NCBI RefSeq assembly: GCF_040932435.1
Contig: NZ_JBFQGA010000006.1
Coordinates: forward strand, 372,001-436,000
Origin: Kluyvera sp040932435
Lineage (GTDB): Bacteria; Pseudomonadota; Gammaproteobacteria; Enterobacterales; Enterobacteriaceae
Reading direction: 5' to 3'
Length of the DNA: 64,000 nucleotides
In this document: positions 44,183-52,920 of the stretch, piece by piece
Numbering within the stretch: the stretch's first letter is position 1
How the letters are laid out: the number at the start of each line of letters is the position of its first letter
Notes under the pieces: model-generated
Database searches by the model: none
The model's input: only the letters and a program-made list of their open reading frames with translations
What the model was told of the DNA's origin: nothing
Made by a program: the position numbers and the translations under genes

Positions 44183-46144
44183 ATGTCCCAGCCCAACGCG
44201 CATCTTGAACTCCTAAGCCCCGCCCGCGATACGGCGATTGCTCGTGAAGCCATTCTCCACGGTGCAGACGCCGTGTATATTGGCGGCCCCGGTTTTGGCG
44301 CCCGACATAACGCCAGCAACAGCCTGCAGGATATTGCAGAACTGGTGCCATTTGCCCACCGTTACGGGGCAAAAATCTTCATTACCCTGAATACTATTTT
44401 GCACGATGATGAACTGGAACCGGCGCAGCGGTTGATTACTCAACTGTATGAAACCGGCGTCGATGCGCTGATTGTTCAGGACATGGGCATTTTGCAGCTT
44501 GATATCCCGCCCATTGAACTGCACGCCAGTACCCAATGCGATATCCGCAGTGTGGAAAAAGCCAAATTCCTCTCTGACGTCGGATTCAGCCAGATTGTGT
44601 TGGCGCGCGAGTTGAACCTCGCGCAGATAAAAGCAATTCACGCCGCCACGGATGCCACGATTGAGTTCTTTATCCACGGCGCGCTGTGCGTGGCGTACTC
44701 TGGGCAGTGCAATATCTCCCACGCCCAAACCGGGCGCAGCGCCAACCGTGGCGATTGCTCGCAGGCCTGCCGTTTGCCGTACACCCTGAAAGATGGCGAC
44801 GGTCGCGTGGTAGCTTTTGAAAAACATCTCTTGTCGATGAAAGACAACGATCAGACCGCCAACCTCGGCGCGCTAATCGACGCCGGCGTGCGCTCCTTCA
44901 AAATTGAAGGGCGCTACAAAGACATGAGTTACGTGAAGAACATCACCGCCCATTACCGGCAAATGCTCGATTCCCTGATTGAATCGCGCGGTAATTTTTC
45001 ACGTTCTTCCGCAGGACGCACGGAACATTTCTTTATCCCGTCGACGGATAAAACCTTCCACCGTGGCAGCACCGATTACTTTGTTAATGAACGGCAGATG
45101 AATATCGGGGCGTTCGATTCGCCAAAATTTGTTGGGCTACCGGTAGGGGAAGTGCTGAAGGTCAACAAAGATACGCTGGACGTCGCGGTGAGCGAACCGC
45201 TGGCTAACGGCGATGGCCTAAACGTGCTGATTAAACGTGAAGTGGTCGGTTTTCGCGCCAATACGGTAGAGAAAATTGGCGAAAACCGCTATCGCGTGAA
45301 GCCCAACGAAATGCCCATCGATCTGCACAAAGTCCGTCCTAATCAGGTGCTGAACCGCAACCTTGACCACAACTGGCAGCAGGCGCTGCAAAAAACGTCC
45401 AGCGAGCGGCGGGTTGCCGTCGACATCGTGCTTTCCGGCTGGCGCGAACAACTGGTGCTGACGTTAACCAGCGAAGAGGGCGTTTGCGTAAGCCATATGC
45501 TCGACGGCGAATTTGCCATTGCCAACAATGGCGAAAAAGCGCGTCAGCAGTTGCATGACGGCATTAGCAAACTGGGGCAAACCCTTTACTATCCGCGCAG
45601 CGTTGACGTTATGCTGCCTGAAGCGCTATTTGTACCGAACAGCCTGCTCAATCAGCTGCGCCGTGAAACGGTGGAGATGCTCGACATCGCGCGCCTCGAA
45701 GCCTATCGCCGTGGTGAGCGTAAAGTGGTTGCGTATCCGGCGCCGGTTTATCCGGACAATCATTTAAGCTTCCTCGCCAACGTTTATAATCATAAAGCGC
45801 GTGAATTTTATCATCGCTATGGCGTACAGCTGATTGATGCAGCATATGAAGCGCATCAGGAAAAAGGCGACGTGCCGGTGATGATCACCAAACACTGCCT
45901 GCGCTTTGCGTTTAATCTCTGTCCGAAGCAGGCGAAAGGGTCAATAAAAAGCTGGAAAGCCACGCCGATGCAGTTGGTTAACGGTGATGAAGTGCTGACG
46001 CTGAAGTTTGACTGCCGTCCGTGCGAAATGCATGTCATTGGCAAGATGAAAAATCACATTCTAAAGATGCCGCTGCCGGGAAGCGTGGTGGCATCGGTGA
46101 GCCCGGACGAATTGCTTAAGACGTTGCCAAAGCGGCGAGGGTAA
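44183..46144 (+). CDS. rlhA: 23S rRNA C2501 hydroxylation protein RlhA (U32 peptidase family)
   Basis: The 653 residues equal E. coli RlhA (YdcP). The peptidase-U32 TIM-barrel starts at LELLSPARDTAIAREAILHGADAVYIGG; cysteines in GQCNISHAQTGRSANRGDCSQACR and the C-terminal FDCRPCEM are likely Fe-S ligands. It is needed for 5-hydroxycytidine at C2501 in 23S rRNA, using prephenate. The start ATG at 44183 follows an in-frame upstream start at 44156 that lacks family support. Confidence 0.96.
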   Translation: MSQPNAHLELLSPARDTAIAREAILHGADAVYIGGPGFGARHNASNSLQDIAELVPFAHRYGAKIFITLNTILHDDELEPAQRLITQLYETGVDALIVQDMGILQLDIPPIELHASTQCDIRSVEKAKFLSDVGFSQIVLARELNLAQIKAIHAATDATIEFFIHGALCVAYSGQCNISHAQTGRSANRGDCSQACRLPYTLKDGDGRVVAFEKHLLSMKDNDQTANLGALIDAGVRSFKIEGRYKDMSYVKNITAHYRQMLDSLIESRGNFSRSSAGRTEHFFIPSTDKTFHRGSTDYFVNERQMNIGAFDSPKFVGLPVGEVLKVNKDTLDVAVSEPLANGDGLNVLIKREVVGFRANTVEKIGENRYRVKPNEMPIDLHKVRPNQVLNRNLDHNWQQALQKTSSERRVAVDIVLSGWREQLVLTLTSEEGVCVSHMLDGEFAIANNGEKARQQLHDGISKLGQTLYYPRSVDVMLPEALFVPNSLLNQLRRETVEMLDIARLEAYRRGERKVVAYPAPVYPDNHLSFLANVYNHKAREFYHRYGVQLIDAAYEAHQEKGDVPVMITKHCLRFAFNLCPKQAKGSIKSWKATPMQLVNGDEVLTLKFDCRPCEMHVIGKMKNHILKMPLPGSVVASVSPDELLKTLPKRRG

Positions 46145-46158
46145 GCGGGGCACAAATG

Positions 46159-46196
46159 AAAAGGCCGGAAAGTGGTGACACTCTCCGGCCTTTTTT
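46159..46196. terminator. Bidirectional terminator between rlhA and the repeat-protein gene
   Basis: AAAAGGCCGGA and TCCGGCCTTTTTT form a long stem with an inner AGTG/CACT pair; A-run and T-run flank both sides of the convergent gene ends. Confidence 0.9.
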
Positions 46197-46198
46197 AA

Positions 46199-46597
46199 TT
46201 AGCTACGCGGCGCGTCTTTTGGTGGCAGTTTGTTGTCGCCGTCGTGTTTTGGCGGCTGGCCTTTGCCATCGTGCTGCTGACCTTTGTTGTCATGCTGCGG
46301 CTGGCCTTTGCCATCGTGCTGCTGACCTTTGTTGTCATGCTGCGGCTGGCCTTTGCCATCGTGCTGCTGACCTTTGTTGTCGCGCGGCGGCTGGTTTTTG
46401 CCGTCATGCTGCTGACCTTTGTCGTCACGTTGCGGCTGGCCTTTACCATCGTGCTGCTGGCCTTTGTTGTCGTGCGACGGATGGCCGTTTTGCTGCTGTT
46501 CCACCGGCGGTTTTCTTGGCGGCTGTTGTTCAGCGGCAAATGCAGTTGAACACAGACCCATTGCCAGAATGGCGGATAATGCCACTAATTTTTTCAT
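46199..46597 (-). CDS. Secreted protein with five 15-residue His/Gln/Gly/Lys repeats
   Basis: A 132-residue protein: Sec signal peptide (MKKLVALSAILAMGLCSTAFA, cut likely after AFA at about 21), a Pro/Gln-rich stretch, then five repeats close to DNKGQQHDGKGQPQH and an acidic/basic tail. The mature protein is hydrophilic, probably unfolded, and its regular HD pairs could bind metal ions. No function is known to me. It occupies the place of yncJ in E. coli but is unrelated in sequence by eye. Start 46597 has GGAG seven bases upstream; the frame to 46609 is less likely. Confidence 0.75.
   Translation of the reverse strand: MKKLVALSAILAMGLCSTAFAAEQQPPRKPPVEQQQNGHPSHDNKGQQHDGKGQPQRDDKGQQHDGKNQPPRDNKGQQHDGKGQPQHDNKGQQHDGKGQPQHDNKGQQHDGKGQPPKHDGDNKLPPKDAPRS
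46252..46476. repeat. Five tandem 45-bp repeats inside the secreted-protein gene
   Basis: Units at 46252-46296, 46297-46341, 46342-46386, 46387-46431 and 46432-46476. The first two are identical over 45 bases; the third differs only at its end; the fourth and fifth have several changes. The array is in frame, so slippage would add or remove 15 residues without breaking the gene. Confidence 0.93.
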
Positions 46598-46722
46598 CAC
46601 GTACTCCAATCATTGCTTTCGTGTGAGGCCTAGTTGGCGCGCAAATCATGGAGCAATTGTGAAGAACGGCCTGAATTAGGAAGTCTCTGAGATTATTGAC
46701 CAATCAATAACCGCTGCCACCT

Positions 46723-46848
46723 TCAGGACTTAAACCCGGCGGCGTTCATCAGCACGCGAAACAGTCCGCCCACTACCGTCAACGCCAACACGCTGCCGCC
46801 CCAAAGGACAACCAGCCAGAAAATTCGTGAAACCCAAGGATTTTTCAT
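46723..46848 (-). CDS. cioX: DUF2474 small subunit of CIO-type cytochrome bd oxidase
   Basis: A 41-residue single-helix protein starting MKNPWVSRIFWLVVLW, with the Trp/Gly-rich helix and C-terminal GGLFRVLMNAAGFKS expected for DUF2474. Small subunits of this kind (CydX analogues) stabilise bd oxidases. Its ATG overlaps the cioB stop by one base (TGATG), so translation is coupled. It is below the size used by many gene finders. The symbol is used by analogy. Confidence 0.85.
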   Translation of the reverse strand: MKNPWVSRIFWLVVLWGGSVLALTVVGGLFRVLMNAAGFKS

Positions 46849-47858
46849 CAGTGATAGCCCTCATCCTGCGGCACTTTGCCGCGAAAAACGTAGTAGCTCC
46901 AGAAGGTGTAAACCAGAATGACCGGAATAATAAATAGCGCGCCAATCAGCATGAATTCCTGACTCTGTACCGGCGCGGCAGCCTGCCAAAGCGTGATAGA
47001 CGGCGGGATGATCGCCGGCCAAATACTGATGCCAAGGCCGCTGAATCCGAGAAACACCAACACCAGAGTGAGAATAAACGGCTGATTGTGGCTGGAATCA
47101 CGGCCAAGATGTCTCCACAACAGGGTGCTCGCGACGATTACCAGCAGGGGAACCGGCAGCAGATAGTAGAGATTTGGCAGGCTAAACCAGCGCTGGGCAA
47201 TCTGGTGATGGAGTAGCGGCGTCCATAGGCTTATCACGGCGATAACGGCCAGCAGTACCAGCAGCAGACTGCGCGCGCTGCGACGCATGGTATTTTGTAG
47301 CGTTGATTCACTTTTCATTACCAACCAAGTGGCGCCCAGCAACGCGTAAGCGATAACCAGTCCCAGACCGCAAAACAGGGTAAACGGTGTCAACCAGTCG
47401 AATGGGCCGCCGCTGTATGCGCGTCCGCTGACCTCAAAGCCATTGATCACCGCCCCGACCACGATCCCTTGGCAGAAGGTGGCGAGAATAGACCCACCCA
47501 TAAAGGCGTTATCCCAGAAGGGACGATGCGATGGAGTGGCGTTGAAGCGGAATTCAAAGGCGACGCCGCGGAAAATCAGCCCCACCAGCATCAGCGTTAA
47601 AGGAATAGTGAGCGCATCGATGATGACGGCGTAAGCCAGTGGGAATGCGCCAAACAAACCTGCGCCACCGAGTACCAGCCAGGTTTCGTTACCGTCCCAG
47701 ACCGGGGCTACGCTGTTAACCATCAGGTCGCGATCTTTCGCGTCGCGGGTAAAGGGAAACAGGATGCCTATCCCTAAATCAAAACCATCCATGACGATAT
47801 ACATCAGAGTGGCAAAGACAATAATCACAAACCAGATAATGGAGAGGTCGAGGCTCAT
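46848..47858 (-). CDS. cioB: Cytochrome bd quinol oxidase subunit II, CIO type
   Basis: The 336-residue membrane protein has the CydB/AppB layout: IVFATLMYIVMDGFDLGIG in the first helix, ERDLMVN-like SVAPVWDGNETWLVLGGAGLF and the C-terminal helix before the tail GKVPQDEGY. With subunit I it makes a terminal oxidase that reduces oxygen to water. ATGA overlap with cioA upstream and TGATG overlap with the small subunit downstream show one operon. Confidence 0.92.
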   Translation of the reverse strand: MSLDLSIIWFVIIVFATLMYIVMDGFDLGIGILFPFTRDAKDRDLMVNSVAPVWDGNETWLVLGGAGLFGAFPLAYAVIIDALTIPLTLMLVGLIFRGVAFEFRFNATPSHRPFWDNAFMGGSILATFCQGIVVGAVINGFEVSGRAYSGGPFDWLTPFTLFCGLGLVIAYALLGATWLVMKSESTLQNTMRRSARSLLLVLLAVIAVISLWTPLLHHQIAQRWFSLPNLYYLLPVPLLVIVASTLLWRHLGRDSSHNQPFILTLVLVFLGFSGLGISIWPAIIPPSITLWQAAAPVQSQEFMLIGALFIIPVILVYTFWSYYVFRGKVPQDEGYH

Positions 47859-49255
47859 GCGCGGTCCTCCTTTTGAGAAATAGGGGTCATGGCCGCAGAT
47901 AGCGGACGCGCGGCGGTGCCGTGTGGTGCCTCATTGAAGGGCTGCGGTCCTTTGCGGATCAGCCGAACCATGTAGCTGTAGCCGACGCCGAACACCGAGG
48001 TATAGACCACAAAGAACGCCAGCAGGCTCACGCTCATATGCAGGTCACCGTGAGCGGAGACCGCATCTACCGTGCGCTGTAGGCCATAAACCACCCACGG
48101 CTGGCGACCCACTTCGGTGGTAACCCAGCCCGCGAGGATGGCCACCAGTCCCGATGGCCCCATCAGCAGGGCAAACCACAGGAATGGACGCGAGGTGTAA
48201 AGCGTCTGCTTTTTGCGTAACCACAGCGCGATCATGCCTAACAGCAGCATCAGCATGCCCAGCCCCGTCATAATGCGGAATGACCAGAACACGATGGTGG
48301 AATTAGGGCGGTTTTCAGGTGCGAATTCTTTGAGTGCTGGAACCTGTTTATCCAGACTGTGGGTGAGGATCAGGCTGCCGAGCGCCGGGATCTCAAGACC
48401 AAAACGGGTTCGCTCCTGTTGCATATCAGGCCAGCCGAACAGCAGCAGTGGGGTCGGTTCACCCGGTACGTTTTGCCAATGGCCCTCAATGGCCGCAATT
48501 TTGGCCGGCTGGTGCTTAAGAGTATTTAGCCCGTGCATATCGCCAACCATCGCCTGAATCGGCGCGACGATAAGCGTCATCCACAGTGACATGGAGAACA
48601 TAATGCGGATGGCCGGCGTTTGATTGCCGCGCAGTAGATGCCATGCCGCGGACGCGCCGACGAACAGCGCGCTGCTCAGAAACGCGGCGATAGACATGTG
48701 GAACAGGCGATAGGGGAACGACGGGTTAAATATCACCGCAAACCAGTCTACCGGCACCACCTGACCGTTAACAATTTCATACCCTTGCGGCGTTTGCATC
48801 CAGCTATTTGAGGCCAAGATCCAAAACGTTGAGATGATGGTTCCTAGTGCCACCATGCAGGTGGCGAAGAAGTGCAGCCCTGGCCCCACACGGTTCCAGC
48901 CAAACAGCATCACGCCAAGAAAACCGGCTTCAAGGAAAAAGGCGGTTAGCACCTCATAGGTTAAGAGCGGCCCGGTAATGCTGCCTGCAAACTGGGAAAA
49001 ACCGCTCCAGTTGGTACCGAACTGATAGGCCATCACCAGCCCGGAAACGACGCCCATGCCGAAGTTGACGGCAAAAATTTTCGACCAAAACTGATACAGC
49101 GAACGCCAAACCGGGTTGCGGGTTTTAAGCCATATCCCTTCCAACACCGCCAAATAGCTGGCAAGGCCGATGGTAATAGCGGGGAAGATAATGTGAAACG
49201 AAACGGTAAACGCAAACTGTATTCGCGCGAGGTGAAACGCATCAAGACCGAACAT
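47855..49255 (-). CDS. cioA: Cytochrome bd quinol oxidase subunit I, CIO type
   Basis: 466 residues, shorter than E. coli CydA (522) because the Q-loop is short, as in cyanide-insensitive oxidases. Heme-ligating His21 lies in FTVSFHIIFP; the quinol loop and GWVTTEVGRQPWVVYGLQRT are conserved. It oxidises ubiquinol/menaquinol and contains hemes b558, b595 and d. E. coli has CydABX and AppCBX elsewhere but not this operon, so it is an additional oxidase. Confidence 0.92.
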   Translation of the reverse strand: MFGLDAFHLARIQFAFTVSFHIIFPAITIGLASYLAVLEGIWLKTRNPVWRSLYQFWSKIFAVNFGMGVVSGLVMAYQFGTNWSGFSQFAGSITGPLLTYEVLTAFFLEAGFLGVMLFGWNRVGPGLHFFATCMVALGTIISTFWILASNSWMQTPQGYEIVNGQVVPVDWFAVIFNPSFPYRLFHMSIAAFLSSALFVGASAAWHLLRGNQTPAIRIMFSMSLWMTLIVAPIQAMVGDMHGLNTLKHQPAKIAAIEGHWQNVPGEPTPLLLFGWPDMQQERTRFGLEIPALGSLILTHSLDKQVPALKEFAPENRPNSTIVFWSFRIMTGLGMLMLLLGMIALWLRKKQTLYTSRPFLWFALLMGPSGLVAILAGWVTTEVGRQPWVVYGLQRTVDAVSAHGDLHMSVSLLAFFVVYTSVFGVGYSYMVRLIRKGPQPFNEAPHGTAARPLSAAMTPISQKEDRA

Positions 49256-49334
49256 GCAAACTCCGTAGAGATTAAAAACTCGGTCTTGATTCTAAAGTCT
49301 GCCTGCGCTGTCTTGCAGAGACAGTCGGCTGTTA

Positions 49335-50000
49335 TTAATCCATAACAGTTTTGCCCATGTAGACGATTGGCCCTGAAGGCCCAACGAGTGGTGAACCGCC
49401 AACCGGTTCAAGGCTGACTGCCAGCGTCGTTTGATTATCCAGCATATTTGCCGCCAGCTGGAATTCATTGCTGCCCCGTTCGGTAATCAACCCAATGGAT
49501 TGAGGCGGTTCATGCCCTTTAATCAGCCACAGCTGTAGGTTTTTGGCCTGAGGCAGGACGACATTAAGTGACGACACCCGAAGAAGGCGGGCTGATTTGT
49601 CGAGGCTGACGATAAACTGGGCGTCAGACTGCGTTCCGTTCAGTACTGCGACGGGGCGCATTTCAACGGAAGAATCGGGTTGTCTCACCACGTTAAAGAT
49701 AAGGATGCCAGCGAGGGCGGCAGCAAGTGACCAGCCGAGCCACGCAGCGGGGCGTAACGGCGTTGTGGTCCGAGTGTCGTGATTCACTTTGTGCGATATT
49801 TTCTGCCAGATTTCAGGCGATGGCACACTTTCTTCGGTGATGGCATCAATACCGCTGAATGCTTTTTGCCAGTGCAATACCTGTTTTGCAAAGGCATCAT
49901 CTTCATTCATGCGTCGGTCGAGCAACTGGCGCGTCGGCGCATCCACCAGTCCGAGGACATATTCGGCGGCAAGGATGGCATCGTTTTCCTGCGTATTCAT
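49335..50000 (-). CDS. RskA-type membrane anti-sigma factor
   Basis: 221 residues: an N-terminal sigma-binding helical region (AAEYVLGLVDAPTRQLLDRRM), one membrane helix at about 84-104 and a periplasmic RskA C-terminal domain (QLWLIKGHEPPQSIGLI). No cysteines occur, so the zinc-dependent redox switch of ZAS factors is absent. It should hold the ECF sigma factor at the membrane until a periplasmic signal triggers proteolysis. Start 50000 overlaps the sigma stop (ATGA). Confidence 0.88.
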   Translation of the reverse strand: MNTQENDAILAAEYVLGLVDAPTRQLLDRRMNEDDAFAKQVLHWQKAFSGIDAITEESVPSPEIWQKISHKVNHDTRTTTPLRPAAWLGWSLAAALAGILIFNVVRQPDSSVEMRPVAVLNGTQSDAQFIVSLDKSARLLRVSSLNVVLPQAKNLQLWLIKGHEPPQSIGLITERGSNEFQLAANMLDNQTTLAVSLEPVGGSPLVGPSGPIVYMGKTVMD

Positions 50001-50545
50001 AGGCCAATGCACTCCCGAAGGTGAATTAACGCACGTCGGATCCAGCTTTTCACCGTACCTTCCGGTTGGCTCAAGGAGAGTGCAATCTCAGTTTGAGACA
50101 ACCCACGGTAGTAGGCCAGGGCGATGCTTTGGCGCTGTTCAGAGGGCAAATGTTCCATGCAGTGGTGAAGCCGTTTTGCTTCATCGGGAACATCGTCCGC
50201 GGTCAGCGGTCGCTGCGACATCTCTTCTGCTTCATCGATATCGTCTACCGAACAGCAACGATTCTCGTGTTTACGCAGATAATCAATCGCGCGGTTTCGT
50301 GCAATATGATTGAGCCATATTTGCGGTTCGCTGCGCTGCGCGTCGTAATACAGGGCACATTGCCAGATTTGAATAAAGGTATCGTGGAGGATCTCTTCGG
50401 CCCAATCGCGGCGTCTGACAATACGCAAAATAATACCGAATAACCGGGGTGATATCGTTTTATAAAGCAGTTCCAGCGCCTGTTTATCACCACAGGCTAT
50501 CTGGCTCATTAATCCTGCATGGATCTGCGCCGAATGTGTTGTCAT
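49997..50545 (-). CDS. ECF sigma factor (SigK/RpoE-like)
   Basis: 182 residues from 50545 (AGGGACACTA ribosome site). Region 2 contains LYKTISPRLFGIILRIVRRRDWAEEILHDTFIQIW (shortened), and region 4 the HTH GLSQTEIALSLSQPEGTVKSWIRRAL. It recruits RNA polymerase to its own regulon; the genes controlled probably include the fasciclin gene upstream. It is coupled by ATGA to the RskA-type anti-sigma gene. Not present in E. coli K-12 at this place. Confidence 0.9.
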   Translation of the reverse strand: MTTHSAQIHAGLMSQIACGDKQALELLYKTISPRLFGIILRIVRRRDWAEEILHDTFIQIWQCALYYDAQRSEPQIWLNHIARNRAIDYLRKHENRCCSVDDIDEAEEMSQRPLTADDVPDEAKRLHHCMEHLPSEQRQSIALAYYRGLSQTEIALSLSQPEGTVKSWIRRALIHLRECIGL

Positions 50546-50561
50546 TAGTGTCCCTAATAAA

Positions 50562-50590
50562 GGTGCAGCCACAGACTGGGTGGCTGCACC
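50562..50590 (-). terminator. Strong hairpin between fasciclin and sigma genes (possible attenuator)
   Basis: GGTGCAGCCAC and GTGGCTGCACC pair perfectly (11 bp, 7-base loop), 21 bases after the fasciclin stop; TTTATTA follows on the minus strand. If partial, it would give more fasciclin than sigma mRNA. Confidence 0.75.
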
Positions 50591-50610
50591 AAGTATAGGC
50601 AACGATAGAC

Positions 50611-51171
50611 TTATGGCATGAGCACGGTATCAATTACATCAATCACGCCGTTGCTCTGATTAACATCATAGGTGCTGATGTTGGCAATATTGCCGTGCGC
50701 ATCTTTAAGCTGGATATTATGCGGGCCGTTTGCCATGACCCATAGCGCTCCACCATTAACCGTTTTCAGCTCGGCTTTACCGCCACCGGCCTTAATTTTC
50801 TTCTCAAGGGCTTTCATATCGTATTTTCCCGCCACCACGTGATAGGTCAGCACGGCGGTGAGTTTTTGTTTATTTTCGGGTTTAAGCAGAGAATCGACCG
50901 TTCCCGCTGGCAGTTTTTCGAATGCCGTGTTGGTCGGGGCGAAAACGGTAAATGGCCCATTCCCTTCAAGTGTCGGCACCAGTCCTGCGGCTTTTACCGC
51001 GGCAACCAAGGTGGTGTGATCTTTCGAATTGACCGCGTTTTGCACAATATTTTTGGACGGGTACATCGCTGCGCCGCCAACCATTACGGTGTTGTTGTCC
51101 ATCATTGCGGCCTGAGTCACGCCGCTGAAAGCCAGTGCAGAAAAGAGAAGAGATGGCAGAAATTGTTTCAT
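50611..51171 (-). CDS. Secreted fasciclin (FAS1/BIgH3) domain protein
   Basis: 186 residues with a signal peptide (cut likely after TQA near residue 22) and one FAS1 domain: H1 motif GPFTVFAPTNTAFEKLP and H2-like LTYHVVAGKYD, ending GVIDVIDTVLMP. FAS1 proteins act in adhesion or stress at the cell surface; in several bacteria they are governed by ECF sigma factors. The second Met (51171) has a properly spaced GAGGAA site; the first (51177) is too close to it. It heads the fasciclin-sigma-anti-sigma operon. Confidence 0.88.
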   Translation of the reverse strand: MKQFLPSLLFSALAFSGVTQAAMMDNNTVMVGGAAMYPSKNIVQNAVNSKDHTTLVAAVKAAGLVPTLEGNGPFTVFAPTNTAFEKLPAGTVDSLLKPENKQKLTAVLTYHVVAGKYDMKALEKKIKAGGGKAELKTVNGGALWVMANGPHNIQLKDAHGNIANISTYDVNQSNGVIDVIDTVLMP

Positions 51172-51224
51172 TTTCATTTCCTCATTAACGTTGTCGAATC
51201 GGACTTCTTAAGCCCTCATGAAGT

Positions 51225-51252
51225 AATACGATTGACAAAAGAAAACGGATGC
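51225..51252 (-). promoter_or_regulatory. Candidate ECF-sigma promoter of the fasciclin operon
   Basis: On the minus strand GCATCC, 16 bases, then CGTATT lies 54 bases upstream of the fasciclin start. It resembles the mycobacterial SigK pattern CCATCC-N16/17-CCGAAT and has no sigma-70 -35 box. Autoregulation by the encoded sigma is inferred. Confidence 0.45.
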
Positions 51253-51393
51253 AAAGAAATCGAAAAAAAATAAAACTATTTTGCCGCAGGCTTTGATGAG
51301 GCGAGTTTGTGGATTTATATCAGTTACATAAAAATGCATAATTTTTAACGCTGATATAATATAGGCGCAAAGTCAAAGCCTGCGGAAATCACC

Positions 51394-52800
51394 ATGAAAA
51401 AGTACCAGCGTCTCGCTGAGAAGATGACGGAACAGATAGCCCTCGGGGTGTGGCAGCCGGGCGACAAGCTGCCATCGCTGCGTGAACAGGTGGTCAATAG
51501 CGGTATGAGTTTTATGACCGTGAGCCACGCCTATCAGCTTCTGGAAAGCCAAGGGCGTATCGTGGCACGCCCGCAGTCCGGTTATTATGTTGCGCCGCGT
51601 CCGGTAGCAACAACGCGGCCGGTTGCCGCACAGGTGATGCCGGATAACGCGGTGGATATCAACACCTATATTTTTGAAGTCCTCCAGGCCAGCCGTAATG
51701 CGGCGGTTCTGCCGTTTGCTTCAGCTTTTCCCGATCCGAAACTCTTCCCGCTGCCACAGCTAAACCGTTCATTGGCGCAGGTCAGTAAAACCGCGACGGC
51801 GATGAGCGTGATTGAAAACCTGCCGCCGGGAAACGACGAACTGCGCCATGCCATCGCCCGCCGCTACGCGCTACAGGGAATGACGATTTCACCGGATGAG
51901 ATTGTGATTACCGCCGGAGCCCTCGAAGCGCTGAACCTGAGCTTACAGGCGGTCACCGAACCGGGTGATTGGGTCATTATCGAAAATCCCTGTTTCTACG
52001 GAGCACTCCAAGCACTGGAACGGCTGAAGCTCAAAGCGCTGTCGGTGGCGACCGATGTGAAAGAGGGCATCGATCTCGATGCGCTAGTGCAGGCGCTGCA
52101 AACCTATCCGGTGAAGGCCTGTTGGCTGATGACCAATAGCCAGAATCCGCTGGGCTTCACCCTCACACCAGAAAAGAAAGCCCGCCTGATTGCGATCCTC
52201 AGCGAATACAACGTCACGCTGATTGAAGATGATGTTTACAGTGAGCTCTATTTTGGCCGCGAAAAACCGTTGCCCGCAAAGGCGTGGGATAAAAGTGATA
52301 TGACGCTGCATTGCAGCTCGTTTTCAAAGTGCCTGGTGCCGGGATTTCGTATCGGTTGGGTGGCGGCGGGTAAACACGCCAAGCGCATTCAGCATTTGCA
52401 ACTGATGAGCACGTTATCGACCAGTTCACCAATGCAGATGGCACTGGTGGATTACCTCGCCACCAAACGCTATGACGCCCATCTGCGGCGGCTACGTCGG
52501 CAGTTGGCAGAGCGTAAGCAACTGGCATGGCAGTCGTTGTTGCGTTCGTTGCCGCCGGAGGTACATATCCACCATAGCGACAGCGGTTATTTTCTGTGGC
52601 TGGAACTGCCAGCTGGCATGGATGCAGGCAAACTGAGTTCTAACGCGTTGGAGCACCATATCAGCATTGCGCCGGGCAAGATGTTTTCAACCACCGACAG
52701 CTGGGCATCATTTTTCCGTTTCAATACGGCCTGGGGCTGGGGAGAAAGGGAAGATAAAGCCGTCGAAACGTTAGGACGGCTGATTCGACAGCTCATGTAA
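51394..52800 (+). CDS. ydcR: MocR-type regulator YdcR (GntR HTH plus aminotransferase domain)
   Basis: The 468-residue protein has a GntR winged HTH (1-75, YQRLAEKMTEQIALGVWQPGDKLPSLRE, shortened) fused to a fold-type I PLP domain; the Lys that would bind PLP is in SSFSKCLVPGFRIGW. It matches E. coli YdcR over its length. MocR proteins sense PLP-linked amines or amino acids; target genes here are unknown, with the ydcSTUV-patD operon directly downstream as candidate. Confidence 0.95.
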   Translation: MKKYQRLAEKMTEQIALGVWQPGDKLPSLREQVVNSGMSFMTVSHAYQLLESQGRIVARPQSGYYVAPRPVATTRPVAAQVMPDNAVDINTYIFEVLQASRNAAVLPFASAFPDPKLFPLPQLNRSLAQVSKTATAMSVIENLPPGNDELRHAIARRYALQGMTISPDEIVITAGALEALNLSLQAVTEPGDWVIIENPCFYGALQALERLKLKALSVATDVKEGIDLDALVQALQTYPVKACWLMTNSQNPLGFTLTPEKKARLIAILSEYNVTLIEDDVYSELYFGREKPLPAKAWDKSDMTLHCSSFSKCLVPGFRIGWVAAGKHAKRIQHLQLMSTLSTSSPMQMALVDYLATKRYDAHLRRLRRQLAERKQLAWQSLLRSLPPEVHIHHSDSGYFLWLELPAGMDAGKLSSNALEHHISIAPGKMFSTTDSWASFFRFNTAWGWGEREDKAVETLGRLIRQLM

Positions 52801-52913
52801 TTCACACCTACGCTTTCATCCCCTGCGTCATCGTATCGAGGGGGAATTCTTTATACCGGTCATAGGAAATTCGCATAGCGACCTGTGGCCGGTAACTCCT
52901 TGTCTATAATCCA

Positions 52914-52920
52914 GATTATC
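52914..52920 (+). promoter_or_regulatory. Probable ydcS promoter -10 (sigma-S-like)
   Basis: CTATAAT with C at -13 is preceded by no recognisable TTGACA at 16-18 bases. That pattern favours sigma-S, which is known to drive ydcS in E. coli. The message would carry a leader of about 155 bases. Read by eye only. Confidence 0.4.

Noticed and set aside
46252..46476. Tandem repeats as a possible CRISPR array
   Set aside because: Units are directly adjacent with no unique spacers, keep a reading frame, and lie inside a gene.
46244..46549. Open frame antisense to the repeat-protein gene, reading as hydrophobic repeats (LAFAIVLLTFVV)
   Set aside because: It is the mirror of the 45-bp repeat on the other strand; it has no ribosome site and the secreted-protein frame has a proper signal peptide and start.
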